Shown one piece after another: positions 55,601-64,000 of a stretch of 64,000 bases of DNA. The stretch is from NCBI GenBank assembly GCA_946965045.2, contig OX337228.1, forward strand, positions 1,922,001-1,986,000. The letters run 5' to 3'. This DNA is from Epithemia pelagica. Taxonomy: Eukaryota; Bacillariophyta; Bacillariophyceae; Surirellales; Surirellaceae. The stretch's first letter is position 1. Every line of letters starts with the position of its first letter. The notes beneath the pieces were generated by a model, which saw only the letters and a program-made list of their open reading frames with translations, made no database searches and had not been told where the DNA came from. Position numbers and translations under genes: made by a program.

Positions 55601-57702
55601 ATGAGGTTGTCGAGAATAATGAGGGGGACGTGGAACCCGTGAATGAAAGTATGGAGATCGAATTCAACGACGATCACTCCGAATCATCACAAGAGTTGTT
55701 TCCGGATGACCACCAACACGGAGCTGAGATGATTGATGATGAACAACCGCATTACAATCTACGGCCAAATCGAGCACGCGACTATCGATACAGATACGGA
55801 CACAGTTTTGCGTGTCTTGACTCCCTTCCAAAGGGTCGATATGACGGTTACCTTTATAGGGGTATTGTCTATTTAACATCGACTGAGGTCAATCAATCTA
55901 CACCTCAGTACCCCATGAAATATGGGCTGAAGTTGTTCGGCGATAAAGGAGTTGCTGCAGTTAAAAAAGAGATGCAACAATTACACGACCGTGGAGTCAT
56001 CCGTGCGGTGCACCGATCCGATTTGTCGTGGAGTCAAATCAAAGCAGCTCTAGGGTATCTTATGTTTTTAAAGAGAAAGCGGTGCGGTAAAATCAAAGGC
56101 CGTGGTTGCGCGGACGGTCGCAAGCAACGCTCTTTCATCGACAAGGCTGATTCTGCATCGCCTACTGTTTCAACCGATGCAGTCTTCTTCACCGCCATCA
56201 TCGACGCAATTGAACGCAGAGACGTGGCCATAATTGACATCCCAGGCGCCTTCATGCATTCGGATATGGATCCGAATGTGTTCATGCGGTTGGACGGTCT
56301 CATGGCGGAACTATTGTTAGAGGTCGACCGTGAGATGTACGAACCCTATGTCACCTACGAAAAAGGGAAGCCGGTCATCTATGTTGAAATGCTAAAAGCA
56401 TTGTATGGGACCCTTCGCGCCGCACGTTTGTTTTGGGAGCGTTTGTCCCGGGTGCTGGTGAGCTGGGGATTTGTAATTAACCCCTATGATTCTTGCGTCG
56501 CCAACAAGTGGGTGAATGGCAAGCAATGCACCATCACCTGGCATATTGATGACTTGAAGGTGTCCCACGAGTCGGCTCAAGTTGTAACCCACATTTTGGA
56601 AGATTTGAAAGCTGAGTTCGGACGCCTTGGCGAATTGTCCGTATCACGCGGCAAAAGGCACGACTATTTGGGAATGTATCTCGACTTTAGTGAAGATGGG
56701 GTGCTACAAGTAGATATGCGGCCATATATCGCAACCATTATGGATGATTTGCCAAAGCAGATGAGAGGACGTGCGAGGACCCCAGCAGCACTCCATCTTA
56801 ACAACACACGCGACAATGCAACCAAGTTGGACAAGGACAAGGCGGATCAGTATCATAGCATCACAATGCAGCTATCATATCTGGCCCAAAGAGGGCGTCC
56901 AGACATTCGCACCGCCGTTGCCTTTTTGTGTACCCGCGTTGCATCGCCGGATGAGGACGATTATCGGAAACTCTGTCGGGTTCTCAAATACCTTCAATCC
57001 ACATTCGATCTGGTCCTGCGATTGGAAGCTAACACCGACGGAGTCCTACGCTGGTGGGCTGATGCCTCATACGCTGCACATCCCGACATGAAAGGTCATA
57101 CCGGCGGGTGTATGACCATGGGGAAGGGTGTGTCTCATGCCGTGTCATCCAAACAAAAGTTGGTGGCCCGCAGCTCGACCGAAAGTGAATTGATCGGGGT
57201 ACATGACGTAATGCCGTCATTACTGTGGAGCCGAAACTTCCTCCAAGCACAAGGTGTGAAGGTGAAGGATGTCGTCCTAATGCAAGACAACAAAAGTACG
57301 ATTTTGTTAGCAAAGAATGGACGGCGATCAAGTTCAAAAAGGACCAAACATATCAACGTACGATATTTCTTCGTGACCGATAAGATTCAACAAAAAGCAT
57401 TGAGAGTGGAGTATTGCCCAACAGAAGAGATGTTGGCAGACTTCTTCACGAAACCTCTCCAAGGCAATCTGTTCTACCGCTTACGGGATTCCGTAATGAA
57501 TATTGTGAGCACTAGTCCATACCATTCCTCACAAAGGAGTGTGTTGGAACGGAACCAGGAACAGAGCAAGGAACAGGATGACCAAACAGCGACCAGCAAA
57601 GATGAAGAAGATGAAGAAGGTTGGATCTTAGTCAAGCGACGTGGCAAGGCGCAAAAGAAAACTACAGATGAGCAAAGAGTTCATTCTATTGGAAATATCT
57701 AA
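52612..57702 (+). CDS. Family C gag-pol polyprotein (Gag-PR-IN-RT-RNase H)
   Basis: The 1,696-residue frame starts at ATG 52612, eight bases before ORF1 ends. N-terminal Gly/Arg/Ser region (RRSGGGRGRG) and Gag (about 60-340) lack a CCHC knuckle. Protease: WILLDNQSTVDI (about residue 415), with DNQST instead of DSGA. Integrase: AMDVMHVN, LFDGALAYE and HVGEAERFIRTVKDR supply D, D and E. An acidic linker (about 870-1,040) follows. RT shows IIDIPGAFMHSD, LKALYGTLRAARLFWERL and WHIDDLKVS in place of YVDD. RNase H shows WWADASYAAH, ARSSTESELIGVHD, QDNKSTILLAKNG and LADFFTKPLQG. The last 53 codons lie inside the 3' LTR. It is intact. Confidence 0.95.
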   Translation: MSNRSGTEARPDAAPSSNAGSSNTRSNQGGGSRRSGGGRGRGNRNQGPANQSRFQGQEPSLKDCTFDYSEDSQSKRYIRNIELLVGYIGTNYNRHNMHFQKAVEQLELPDPPPVKRPKDMKDLIEVEEWKLNYKAREEQMLVYEGFRSSLFSLLLGQCTPLLRDKLRAKSEYQPIQDKRDGVALLKLIKATTFTYDSNRLYTAVSRDRLKEEFFSLRRKNNQTIQAYYEVFRAKYKVLEELNIVLYDEDFAAEIAKREKRSKVTDEDRKEAQERCVAVRFIRTCGQKDYESHLQNTFLDGQNNYPSSLAEARAIIDNRLMSNRHNQNNQVNVNQTGNESATGVAYHTQGVSSDDTSTLTENTSGAGTQESGNRGQGTVTSSSRSIPPVVTDSPPAFSFAASSSQASIPPNWILLDNQSTVDIIVNQALLKNIHSSDHPITVSSHAGSRILYHQGLLPGYGLVWYDKAGPANILSLRNAQARFHITYNSVDGNSFELKDPATGRLKHTFHQSPEGLFYMDSSNLAHGSFLTTVSSNESGYSPREVSRAKLARSIQARIGRPSTRDFIKIVEGNMLPNTPINAKDIRRAETIYGPDLGSLKGKTTRRKAPVVDTEILVPPSIKDEHKDITLAMDVMHVNGIPFLLATTRKIRFGMVEALPRLTEDAMMTAIKRIVGVLRRGDLRPRVLLFDGALAYESFQHRLNMLGIQLNTTAQDEHVGEAERFIRTVKDRMRSAFNMLPYATVPKVMVIELAKFVVFWLNSFPNKNGISTTMSPREIVTGEKMDYRAHCRYEFGQYVQCHEQHDNSMAPRTIGALALRPTGNRQGSYYFLSLDSGRVITRNNATTLPMPDEVIKRVEALAAAQSMQPGLAFSNRDNRILSLDDDNPLFNEADDDTYVDDDESDEDLRYDDDMVAQELEPAVDHPEATENPGVGENQGVREDLGVEELVVGEEMQEEEPAAVTIDDVQHVAQEEDDIIEEDAGSVVEDEESQNNQEDNEVVENNEGDVEPVNESMEIEFNDDHSESSQELFPDDHQHGAEMIDDEQPHYNLRPNRARDYRYRYGHSFACLDSLPKGRYDGYLYRGIVYLTSTEVNQSTPQYPMKYGLKLFGDKGVAAVKKEMQQLHDRGVIRAVHRSDLSWSQIKAALGYLMFLKRKRCGKIKGRGCADGRKQRSFIDKADSASPTVSTDAVFFTAIIDAIERRDVAIIDIPGAFMHSDMDPNVFMRLDGLMAELLLEVDREMYEPYVTYEKGKPVIYVEMLKALYGTLRAARLFWERLSRVLVSWGFVINPYDSCVANKWVNGKQCTITWHIDDLKVSHESAQVVTHILEDLKAEFGRLGELSVSRGKRHDYLGMYLDFSEDGVLQVDMRPYIATIMDDLPKQMRGRARTPAALHLNNTRDNATKLDKDKADQYHSITMQLSYLAQRGRPDIRTAVAFLCTRVASPDEDDYRKLCRVLKYLQSTFDLVLRLEANTDGVLRWWADASYAAHPDMKGHTGGCMTMGKGVSHAVSSKQKLVARSSTESELIGVHDVMPSLLWSRNFLQAQGVKVKDVVLMQDNKSTILLAKNGRRSSSKRTKHINVRYFFVTDKIQQKALRVEYCPTEEMLADFFTKPLQGNLFYRLRDSVMNIVSTSPYHSSQRSVLERNQEQSKEQDDQTATSKDEEDEEGWILVKRRGKAQKKTTDEQRVHSIGNI

Positions 57703-57755
57703 AATAAGAAGCCTTTTGACGTTGCCTTTACAGCACGGCTTGTTTAGTTCCAACA
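57542..57755 (+). repeat. Family C 3' LTR
   Basis: This 214-bp LTR is preceded by a short purine tract (ACAAAGGAGTG). Its first 161 bases are also coding (end of gag-pol, stop TAA at 57700-57702). Confidence 0.95.
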
Positions 57756-58044
57756 GCTTCCAACAGTATATGGACAACGAGGATGACAGTTCCGCCTCCT
57801 CGTCGTCAAGAACACTGTGGTTGTTGGTGTTCTCCTCTTCTTCTTCTTCTTTCAGGAGTCCGGGCTGTCGTAACAAGCGGCGATACCGACGGCAGGATTG
57901 TTCCAACCGACAGAGACTCACGGCATCCAAATGTTGGAGAATCATCCGAACGAGAGAGTACGGGAGATCCTGAAGCGAAGGTGCGCCGGAGCCAATCGCC
58001 AGTGTCTGAAATCGTGTGTGCGTTTGGCGGTTGTCCCGTTCCAT
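57756..58044 (-). pseudogene. FBXO21-like gene, 5' part (F-box)
   Basis: The minus-strand frame starts at ATG 58044 (MERDNRQTHTRFQ) and encodes an F-box: LQDLPYSLVRMILQHLDAVS followed by LCRLEQSCRRYRRLL, the pattern that binds Skp1. An acidic stretch (EEEEEEN) follows. At SIYCWK the family C element interrupts the gene. The matching transglutaminase-like part is at 50494-51730. Reading on into the LTR adds about 35 unrelated residues before a stop. Confidence 0.85.
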
Positions 58045-58214
58045 GGTTTCTTTGGAAAGGTTGCGTCACATCATTGTGATGAGGCAGAGAAAAAGTTTTC
58101 TCGAAAGTGATTCAGACGCTTCATGGTCGCATTTATGAGAAATCTACCTACTCTACCTACCGGTACGATCGACTCCAATGTATAGCCCAGTTTGTGAATC
58201 TATCTTTTCCGTAC

Positions 58215-59456
58215 TTACACGACGGGAAAGGAAAAAGCTTCTAGAGCCTCCAGCTGAAGGTGAGGAATGGAGTCGTTGTGAATCCAGAGTGACTCTCCCC
58301 ATCGTGTAATTCTCTTTATGAATTGAAATCCATGTTCTTTCAGGTACTCCCGTACCGGACCTTTGAGGCGTTCGGCAGTAATTATTTGGATCCGGTATTG
58401 ATGCAATGGAAAGTTTGTCAGGACAAACCATTCTGCCCCTTCGACATCCAAGGAGAGGTAGTCAATTTGATGTGGTGCTCGCGCTTTTGAAAGTATCTCT
58501 GGGAATGGAAACAAAACAGTCAAGAAATAGCAATTCACTGGTTGGAGAACAGTTTCAGCACGAAACTTTATGCGCGCCTGTAGAATAATCACAATCGCTC
58601 ACCTGAAAGGGGCACTGTGGCCCCAAGTTGCGATTCTTTTTGCCATCGTCGATTATTGTCAAAGCCTTGGTCGGCAATGCCTCCATGCGTTCCTGCATTG
58701 AATCGGAAATAGACTTGCTGGTTTCGATGGTTGGCACTTCCCACAATGGCTGCCACTACGGTGCAGGAGCGGTAGGAGAGATTTCGCCAGTACATTGGGT
58801 TTGGTTCAATGCAAAGTCCCTTCCAATCATAGTCTCGTTCCAGTGCTGTTGAGGAGTAGACGTACATGCGAGATTAGGACGACACACCTGAGAAGACCCG
58901 TTGCAGCGCCATGTGTCATGAGATAAAACAACAAATAACAGTTCTTACCATAGGTATTGGACCAATGCGATGCGTCATTTGCAGCGAGATCGACAAAGTA
59001 TCCGTTTCGTTTCCCTCCCAACAAGGCCGCAACAATCTCATCTTGCCGTGCTTGGGAATACCAAGAAGATGAAATGTGGGGCGGGGTCGTTGATGTACGG
59101 TTTCCTTGCCTCTCAAACACACTGCTGTTGTGTTCTAGCTCGTTTGGTTGAGTTACGAGATGCTCTCGTGTTCCATAAAACACATGAATGGATTTCCACC
59201 CACTCTCCGATCCTTCATGGTCCTCCATTCCGTTCCAGGAATCGGTTCTGCAGCAATTTCTTCTGACAAGAAAGTCGTCCTTCGTCGGAGCACCAAAAGC
59301 AGTGTCTGCATCCAACAAATGGACCGTAGACATTGTCCCATAGGTCAAACCAATAATATATCCAATACATAGCAAACCAAACGACTGAAGTCGAGAAGGA
59401 GAAGAGGAAGAGGGGCTGGTACCCGTTCTGTTCCGTGGAGAAGTGTCCATTTTCAT
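58215..59456 (-). CDS. FkbM-family methyltransferase, type II membrane protein
   Basis: Exons on the minus strand: 59456-58949, 58845-58603 and 58498-58215, with GT-AG introns of 103 and 104 bp, giving 344 residues in one frame. Near the N-terminus is one hydrophobic segment (SFGLLCIGYIIGLTYG), so the enzyme is probably Golgi or ER lumenal. The domain shows SQARQDEIVAALLGGKRNGYFVDLAANDASHWSNTYALE (in pieces: GYFVDLAANDASHWSNTY, then ALERDYDWKGLCIEPNP across the first splice), and DYLSLDVEGAEWFVL with RIQIITAERLK. These fit the SAM-binding and central motifs of FkbM O-methyltransferases, which are common in diatoms and often act on glycans. The acceptor is unknown. A GTAAGT at the stop region could be another splice donor, so the C-terminus is less certain. 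Confidence 0.85.
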
Positions 59457-59708
59457 TGCGAAGCTGGGATCTCAAGACTCTCAGCCTCAGCGTCAATTCT
59501 GTCCAAATCATGGTCAAAGTCAAAACGAGAGTGACCACAGAAAATTCAAATCTCCCGCCACGCGCGCGACGCACTCACGCCATGCTTCAGTTCGACCTTC
59601 GTTCGGAATGGCAAAGGATCAACCGTGAATCAATTGTTCGGACCCAAGACCCAACTTCCAACCACCACGTACTTTGGTCGTCCCATTTTTTGGCTACGCG
59701 CGTTGACC

Positions 59709-61238
59709 ATGGTAGCATTCATTGGTGGCCTTGTCATTTCCTTGCTGCACATCGTTCTTCCTTCGTCCCAAGAGCGACACATTTCTCATTTCTTGAATTC
59801 ACGATCAAGCATGAAGCGATCCACCGAAGGAACTTCCAGCGCCACCACAACCGTTGCCAAAAGGTCGCGTCCTGCCACCGCGACAACCACCATTACACTT
59901 CACGCGTCGGCAGCCAACAAAGAAACTCCTGCTCCGTGGAGAGATTTGACCACCAAAGAGTTGTCCCTGTTCCTCGATGGACCTGACGCCATGGAAACTC
60001 GTACCAGCAAGATGGAAGAACGTGCCAAGAACGGTCAACCCCTGACTGACGAAGAGTTGGACAATGTCGTTCATTCATTGGAACATTTGACTCCGTCTTC
60101 CGCTACGTCCAAGCAAGAAGAATGGGCAGCTAATATTCGCCAAACTCTGAAAGGAATTGCACACATTTCTCATAAGGACTGGACTGTAACCTCTACCAAT
60201 GCTCAAAAGCTCCTTCCATTTTTGATTCCAAATGGTGCAGACGACAATAACAATTTTCCCGACTCGTTGAGCGCTCATCGTTATCACCGCATTCTCAATG
60301 AAGGCAACTGGCAGGAAGCAGTACATCATCGCGAATCAATCATGGCTGGGAATGATGGGAACGAAATCCCTGGTTGGGCTGTGCTCGTAACAGGCGTGAA
60401 TGGCATTCGCAAAACCACCAGTATGCATCAACCGTGGTTTGGTTCCCTGCTGGAAGAAGCGCTTGTTTATCCACCTTCCTCATCTGACGGAAAAGATGAA
60501 AAGGAAAATACATCCAACAAAAACTCGATTCCACTTCAACATCTTCCTACTGGGGAGAACTCATTTTTTCGACAACTCGATCATATGATTGCAACTTTGT
60601 GCAACAAGGAGTTTGCCATTTTGTACGCCCTCACAGAGAAACGTATGGCCACGGGCAAGTCCAGCAGTTCTGCAGAAGGCCAACAACCTTCTTCAGAGGA
60701 TATTCAAGCCTATTCCAATCTCAAAGCTGCCATTTTTACACGCTATCGAACTCTTTCTGAACTCTTTGGAGTTTTGCTTTTGCAACAGGCACAAAAAGTC
60801 CCTATAAATTGCTTACTGGAAACCTCGGGCCGTGATGTAGCAATGTTTCGATATGTGGACCACGTCTTTCCTGCGTCGTATCAAAAATTGGTTCTGCATT
60901 TTGTCATTAACGACCTTCGACAAGCTCAGGACTCGGTGGATCGGCGAATGGTGAAAGAAATTGCTACTGGTATTGAGGCCATTCAACAGAGCGAATCATC
61001 GATTGGTATTTCTCGAGTGGTCCATGCCAATGCGGGGGGACCCTACGGCTCTGAAGTCCTTCCTGGTGTACAGGAAGCATCGGACAAAGTCTGGGACACC
61101 GTTGTAGATGGTTCTGCCGGAGTGGGCCAAGACTGGTTCAAAGCCACTATCCAAATCAATGCGTATGAATCTGAACCCTGGACTGCACAAGCCATTCGAC
61201 CCGATGGCTCGAAGGGTACAATACATACGTTTGAGTAG
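59709..61238 (+). CDS. P-loop protein with signal anchor, unknown function
   Basis: The ATG at 59709 (MVAFIGGLVISLLHIVLPSS) gives 509 residues beginning with a hydrophobic segment; the frame is open upstream to 59625 without an ATG. A Ser/Thr/Lys/Arg-rich stretch follows, which may be a plastid or mitochondrial targeting region. The middle has AVLVTGVNGIRKTTSMHQPWF, with GVNGIRKTT fitting the Walker A pattern GxxGxxK[ST]; this suggests a nucleotide kinase or NTPase. Later conserved-looking blocks are NSFFRQLDHMIATLCNKEF, INCLLETSGRDVAMFRYVDHVF and YQKLVLHFVINDL. The order of P-loop, then LETSGRD resembles P-loop kinases, but the family is not clear to me. It is divergent from the FkbM gene with about 250 bp between starts. 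Confidence 0.68.
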   Translation: MVAFIGGLVISLLHIVLPSSQERHISHFLNSRSSMKRSTEGTSSATTTVAKRSRPATATTTITLHASAANKETPAPWRDLTTKELSLFLDGPDAMETRTSKMEERAKNGQPLTDEELDNVVHSLEHLTPSSATSKQEEWAANIRQTLKGIAHISHKDWTVTSTNAQKLLPFLIPNGADDNNNFPDSLSAHRYHRILNEGNWQEAVHHRESIMAGNDGNEIPGWAVLVTGVNGIRKTTSMHQPWFGSLLEEALVYPPSSSDGKDEKENTSNKNSIPLQHLPTGENSFFRQLDHMIATLCNKEFAILYALTEKRMATGKSSSSAEGQQPSSEDIQAYSNLKAAIFTRYRTLSELFGVLLLQQAQKVPINCLLETSGRDVAMFRYVDHVFPASYQKLVLHFVINDLRQAQDSVDRRMVKEIATGIEAIQQSESSIGISRVVHANAGGPYGSEVLPGVQEASDKVWDTVVDGSAGVGQDWFKATIQINAYESEPWTAQAIRPDGSKGTIHTFE

Positions 61239-61429
61239 AGCACCCATTTACTATTATAGCGTCGTTTCTCGACGCTTCTGTTAGCTCTCTTAGTATTAGA
61301 TATTAGGAGTAGGTTAATCGGCCAACAACCTTTTCAAGCTAGCAATGAATATCATGCTTCCTTCCACATGATATGCTTGAGGTTCATATGGACCCTAATA
61401 GAATCATCAGAATGTGAAAGTATCTCCAT

Positions 61430-62995
61430 CTATTGCACTTTTCCCGACATCGTCGTCACGGCCAGTCCCACAATTTCGACACGCGCCCTTTTATCGCTTC
61501 CATTTTTCGGCGGCATGGTGCATTCCACAAATCCTCCTCTTTTCGATTGCTGATGACCAATCACGGTTGCCTTGTTCAACATGGCGCAAAAGTAAGGGGC
61601 CAAGACGCAATGTGCTGATCCAGTGACTGGATCCTCCAAAATGCCAGCCTTGGGAGCAAAGAAGCGAGAACGAAAGTCCACCTTAGAGTTGTCGCTTCCA
61701 TCTATGCTGGTTTCTGGACATGAACAGCAAAGAATGACACCCCTTGTGTAGACATTGGTCCCCAAAAGAGCGTCAAAAGTAATTCCTGAGTAGCCAAGAG
61801 CATCAAAAGCGCTGGGAGAAATTTCAACCAACAAATCACCAATGTCCGAGAGGCCCATCCACAAGACAGCATCTTTTTGGATCGAGAAAGCTTCCTCCAA
61901 CATCGAATGGACAGTCGCCTTGTCTTCTGGTGCTTGAAGTTCAGTAGCAGGTTTGGAGGGAAAGCTCATGGTTACTCTTCTTTGACCACGTATTGTATGG
62001 TTTGGTCGTGAAGGAGCCAGAGTCGCGACCAATTTGTCCTGCGCAGCATGAAACACAATCGAATCAGAGTTTGCTAGTCCTTGATGCTGAAACAGAATGG
62101 ATGCAGATGCAATCGAAGCATGTCCACACAGGGGAACTTCCACGGTAGGGGTGAAGTAGCGAATGTTGTAATGCCACGATGAATCGTCCTTGACATTTTG
62201 TGACAGGGACTTCTCTTGTTGGTCTTCAGTATTTTGCGCAGGGAGCTTTCGCCATACAAACGCCGTTTCCGCCAGGTTGAACTGCTGCGCAGTAGTTTGC
62301 ATCCAAGCTCGTGTTTCATTATTTTCCACATCAGTGTCATCGGGCATTAAAACCACACCAGCAGGGTTACCAGTACCTCTTCGTTTCGGGTCGGCAAAGG
62401 CATCCACCACCCAGCATGGGTAATTCCATGGGATATCAATCTCACGATCCAGTTCATACCACCGTTCGCTACCATGAACGATTGGGCTTTCTCGAACAAC
62501 GCGGAATCCGGCGTTGATGTAAAAACATAAAAGGTGTTTCTTGGCAAGCAAGACCATTTTTTCAATTGGAGATGATCGCTTGCCCTCATCATGCTGCATT
62601 TGATTAAAACTCGAGACATGCTTGATATATTCTTGGAGCATGTAGGTCGCAATACCCTGTCGTCGATAGTCTTCTCGTACAACTACGCTATGAATCGCGA
62701 GGAGCTGTCCTCCTGCATCATGAGTCGTCATACTTTCGTGCGTGAAATCCGTACAGCGGGTGGAACATACAAAGCCAATCAACGTCTCGCCACCACTGTC
62801 CTCCATTTCTGAATTGCCATCAATGACAGCACAACAAAAATAAGGCGCCGCTTGATGTTGTCTGTATTGCAGCGTTGTCTTAGAAGCGGCTTCATCTTCA
62901 GGATAGGAAGCATGTTCCAGTTCTATACAAGACGGAAGGTCGGTCGGAACCACCTCCCGAAATCGAATTTGTTGTTGGAGCTTTGGCATCGACAT
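61430..62995 (-). CDS. Fusion of an AANAT-like N-acetyltransferase and a PhzF-like isomerase
   Basis: The ATG at 62995 (MSMPKLQQQIRFREV) gives 521 residues; the frame is open further, and ATG 63115 would add 40 residues with a hydrophobic stretch. Residues 1-210 are a GNAT acetyltransferase close to arylalkylamine/serotonin N-acetyltransferases: RFREVVPTDLPSCIELEHASYPEDEAA, then GGQLLAIHSVVVREDYRRQGI (acetyl-CoA loop R-x-x-G) and CFYINAGFRVV. Residues 225-521 are PhzF/YddE-like: VDAFADPKRRGTGNPAGVVL, FNLAETAFVW, IRYFTPTVEVPLCGHAS, and FFAPKAGILEDPVTGSAHCVLAPY. In PhzF a Glu acts as the acid-base residue, here probably AETAF. Both halves look intact. Substrates are unknown; a shared amine or amino-acid pathway is plausible. 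Confidence 0.88.
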   Translation of the reverse strand: MSMPKLQQQIRFREVVPTDLPSCIELEHASYPEDEAASKTTLQYRQHQAAPYFCCAVIDGNSEMEDSGGETLIGFVCSTRCTDFTHESMTTHDAGGQLLAIHSVVVREDYRRQGIATYMLQEYIKHVSSFNQMQHDEGKRSSPIEKMVLLAKKHLLCFYINAGFRVVRESPIVHGSERWYELDREIDIPWNYPCWVVDAFADPKRRGTGNPAGVVLMPDDTDVENNETRAWMQTTAQQFNLAETAFVWRKLPAQNTEDQQEKSLSQNVKDDSSWHYNIRYFTPTVEVPLCGHASIASASILFQHQGLANSDSIVFHAAQDKLVATLAPSRPNHTIRGQRRVTMSFPSKPATELQAPEDKATVHSMLEEAFSIQKDAVLWMGLSDIGDLLVEISPSAFDALGYSGITFDALLGTNVYTRGVILCCSCPETSIDGSDNSKVDFRSRFFAPKAGILEDPVTGSAHCVLAPYFCAMLNKATVIGHQQSKRGGFVECTMPPKNGSDKRARVEIVGLAVTTMSGKVQ

Positions 62996-63610
62996 GGCCA
63001 CGGTCAAACAATGATGATTAGTTTCAATAATAACCGAGAAACAGAGTACAAGGAACAAACAATGGTAAAAATATCGACACAAGCAAACACCGTCCACTAC
63101 CACTTCTCGTCCCATAGAAAAGAACGCAATTGAGGGCACTCCAATGGCAAGAATGGACTGCTTCTTCTTCTCTAGTTGTACGTCGCCTCCCACATTTCCC
63201 CTCGCCCTCCTGGAAGTATAGTAAATCTATGCGTGTGGAGAGGAAGAAACACAGACACAAATGCAACCCCAACGAAAAGACCAGCACCACAAAAAGAAAA
63301 AGACAGACAAATGAGAGATGGCGATGCTCGGAACGGAAGAGACGACCACAAAATGCAACATCACACATACGCATGACAGCGACTCAGAAGCGATCTCAAT
63401 TGTCGCGGTCATGGTTCAACGCCCAAAGATTTCAAGTTTTCAAATTTTGGAATTTCGAAGATCTTTCTCCTCTCAAGATTTCAGATTTTTCTTTTGTTGA
63501 CGCACGTCTCATCAAATATGTCAAGCATCTCTGAGAATGAGATAGGATTCGAATAGTTGTTGATGGCCCAGTTCTGACACAAAACCAACGTTGGACAAGA
63601 CAGACGACAC
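62996..63610. promoter_or_regulatory. Divergent promoter region between the fusion gene and the GH1 gene
   Basis: About 500-600 bp separate two divergent genes. Overlapping open frames on both strands have cysteine/phenylalanine-rich or Lys/Arg-rich composition and no recognisable domain. I see no other feature. Confidence 0.4.
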
Positions 63611-64000
63611 ATGAGGAAGCACGATGATGAGAATACGGCACTCCTTGGATCAGGCATTCAAGTGGATACAAAGGACGATCATGCCATTCGCCCATCCCGT
63701 AGTGCGGCGGTCGATCCGCGTCCAGCTATCAGGATATCGCTTCTTGCTTTTGTAGTGCTTACCGTGTCGATGATTGGATTTCATTTCTATTCCTCTCGAT
63801 CACAGTCTTCGCCAACGACGGGTTCTCCTCTCTCAGCTACCACCACTTTGGAGATTGTGAAGAATGATTCGCTTCAACTGTCGTCGCCCTATATATTCCC
63901 TCCGAACTTTACATGGGGTGCAGCAACCAGTAGTTACCAGGTTGAAGGGGCGGTGAAAGAAGATGGACGTGGTCGATCCATTTGGGATGCCTTTTGTGAA
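63611..64000 (+). CDS. Glycoside hydrolase family 1 (beta-glucosidase-like), N-terminal part
   Basis: The ATG at 63611 ([15 protein letters not shown]) opens a frame that runs off the window after 130 codons. Residues 1-45 are polar, then comes one hydrophobic segment ([19 protein letters not shown]), so this is probably a type II membrane protein with its enzyme domain outside the cytosol. The GH1 N-terminal signature follows: [19 protein letters not shown], then [14 protein letters not shown]1 enzymes cleave beta-glycosides with two catalytic glutamates, both beyond the window edge. The polar N-terminus before the anchor is longer than in typical secreted GH1. Confidence 0.9.
   Translation, partial: MRKHDDENTALLGSGIQVDTKDDHAIRPSRSAAVDPRPAIRISLLAFVVLTVSMIGFHFYSSRSQSSPTTGSPLSATTTLEIVKNDSLQLSSPYIFPPNFTWGAATSSYQVEGAVKEDGRGRSIWDAFCE

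Larger units (their letters stand above)
51731..57755 (+). mobile_element. Intact copia-like retrotransposon family C (6,025 bp)
   Basis: Two 214-bp LTRs, identical except for one base (C at 51870 against T at 57681), flank two overlapping ORFs: a 208-residue ORF1 (51993-52619) and a 1,696-codon gag-pol (52612-57702). The 5-bp duplications GCTTC are perfect. There are no stops or shifts, so this copy looks young and potentially active. It lies antisense to the FBXO21-like gene it splits. Confidence 0.95.

Noticed and set aside
59709-61238. Assignment of the P-loop protein to a zeta-toxin-like kinase family
   Set aside because: Only the Walker A pattern and a loose block order support it. Without a profile search I leave the function open.
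1-64000. tRNA genes, rRNA genes, CRISPR arrays and bacterial operon signals
   Set aside because: None was seen. The introns, retroelements and gene structure are eukaryotic; short tRNA genes could have been missed by eye.

Overview
The window is nuclear DNA from a diatom, most likely a pennate species with a repeat-rich genome. The evidence is several large Ty1/copia-like retrotransposons of the kind described in diatoms as CoDi, short GT-AG introns (about 73-122 bp), LRR and FkbM proteins of stramenopile style, and genes full of Gln/Thr/Ser/His homopolymers. The species cannot be fixed from this sequence. Everything below comes from reading the sequence and from family knowledge; no searches were run.

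Layout. 1-2701: 3' end of a copia element (family A, copy 1) that jumped into a second element. 2702-13262: two tandem, minus-strand copies of family B sharing one LTR (10551-11254). 13626-25459: four host genes on the plus strand: a small two-exon gene, a polytopic membrane protein, a PrpB/isocitrate-lyase-superfamily enzyme, and a very large protein in which eight degenerate repeats precede a saccharopine-dehydrogenase-like domain. 25516-37042: one host LRR receptor-like gene (minus strand) split by an 8.2 kb family A element (27421-35648) and carrying frameshifts. 37312-41022: a PIF/Harbinger-like DNA transposon with two divergent genes, a nested palindrome-rich TIR element and strong hairpins. 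41290-43407: a WD40-like secreted or membrane protein and a possible microprotein. 43616-48485: a three-exon CarA-CarB fusion carbamoyl-phosphate synthase, divergent from a cardiolipin-synthase-like gene (49001-50392). 50494-58044: an FBXO21-like F-box/transglutaminase-fold gene split by a young copia element (family C, 51731-57755). 58215-64000: an FkbM methyltransferase, a P-loop protein, an acetyltransferase-PhzF fusion and the start of a GH1 beta-glucosidase.

Main points. (1) Both gene-splitting insertions can be read to the base: 5-bp target duplications (ACGAC; GCTTC), and removing the element plus one duplication keeps the host frame. (2) Family C has 14 bases directly after its 5' LTR that perfectly complement a site inside the same LTR, as expected of a Tf1-like self-primed element; it also has an extra ORF overlapping the polyprotein by ATGAGTAA. 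(3) Family A also carries an extra ORF before Gag, and family B has a long insert with membrane segments between Gag and protease. (4) The Harbinger-like locus appears nearly complete. (5) The 2.45-kDa-residue-scale repeat protein (about 2,455 aa) alternates two repeat subtypes and has lost the glycines of its nucleotide-binding loop.
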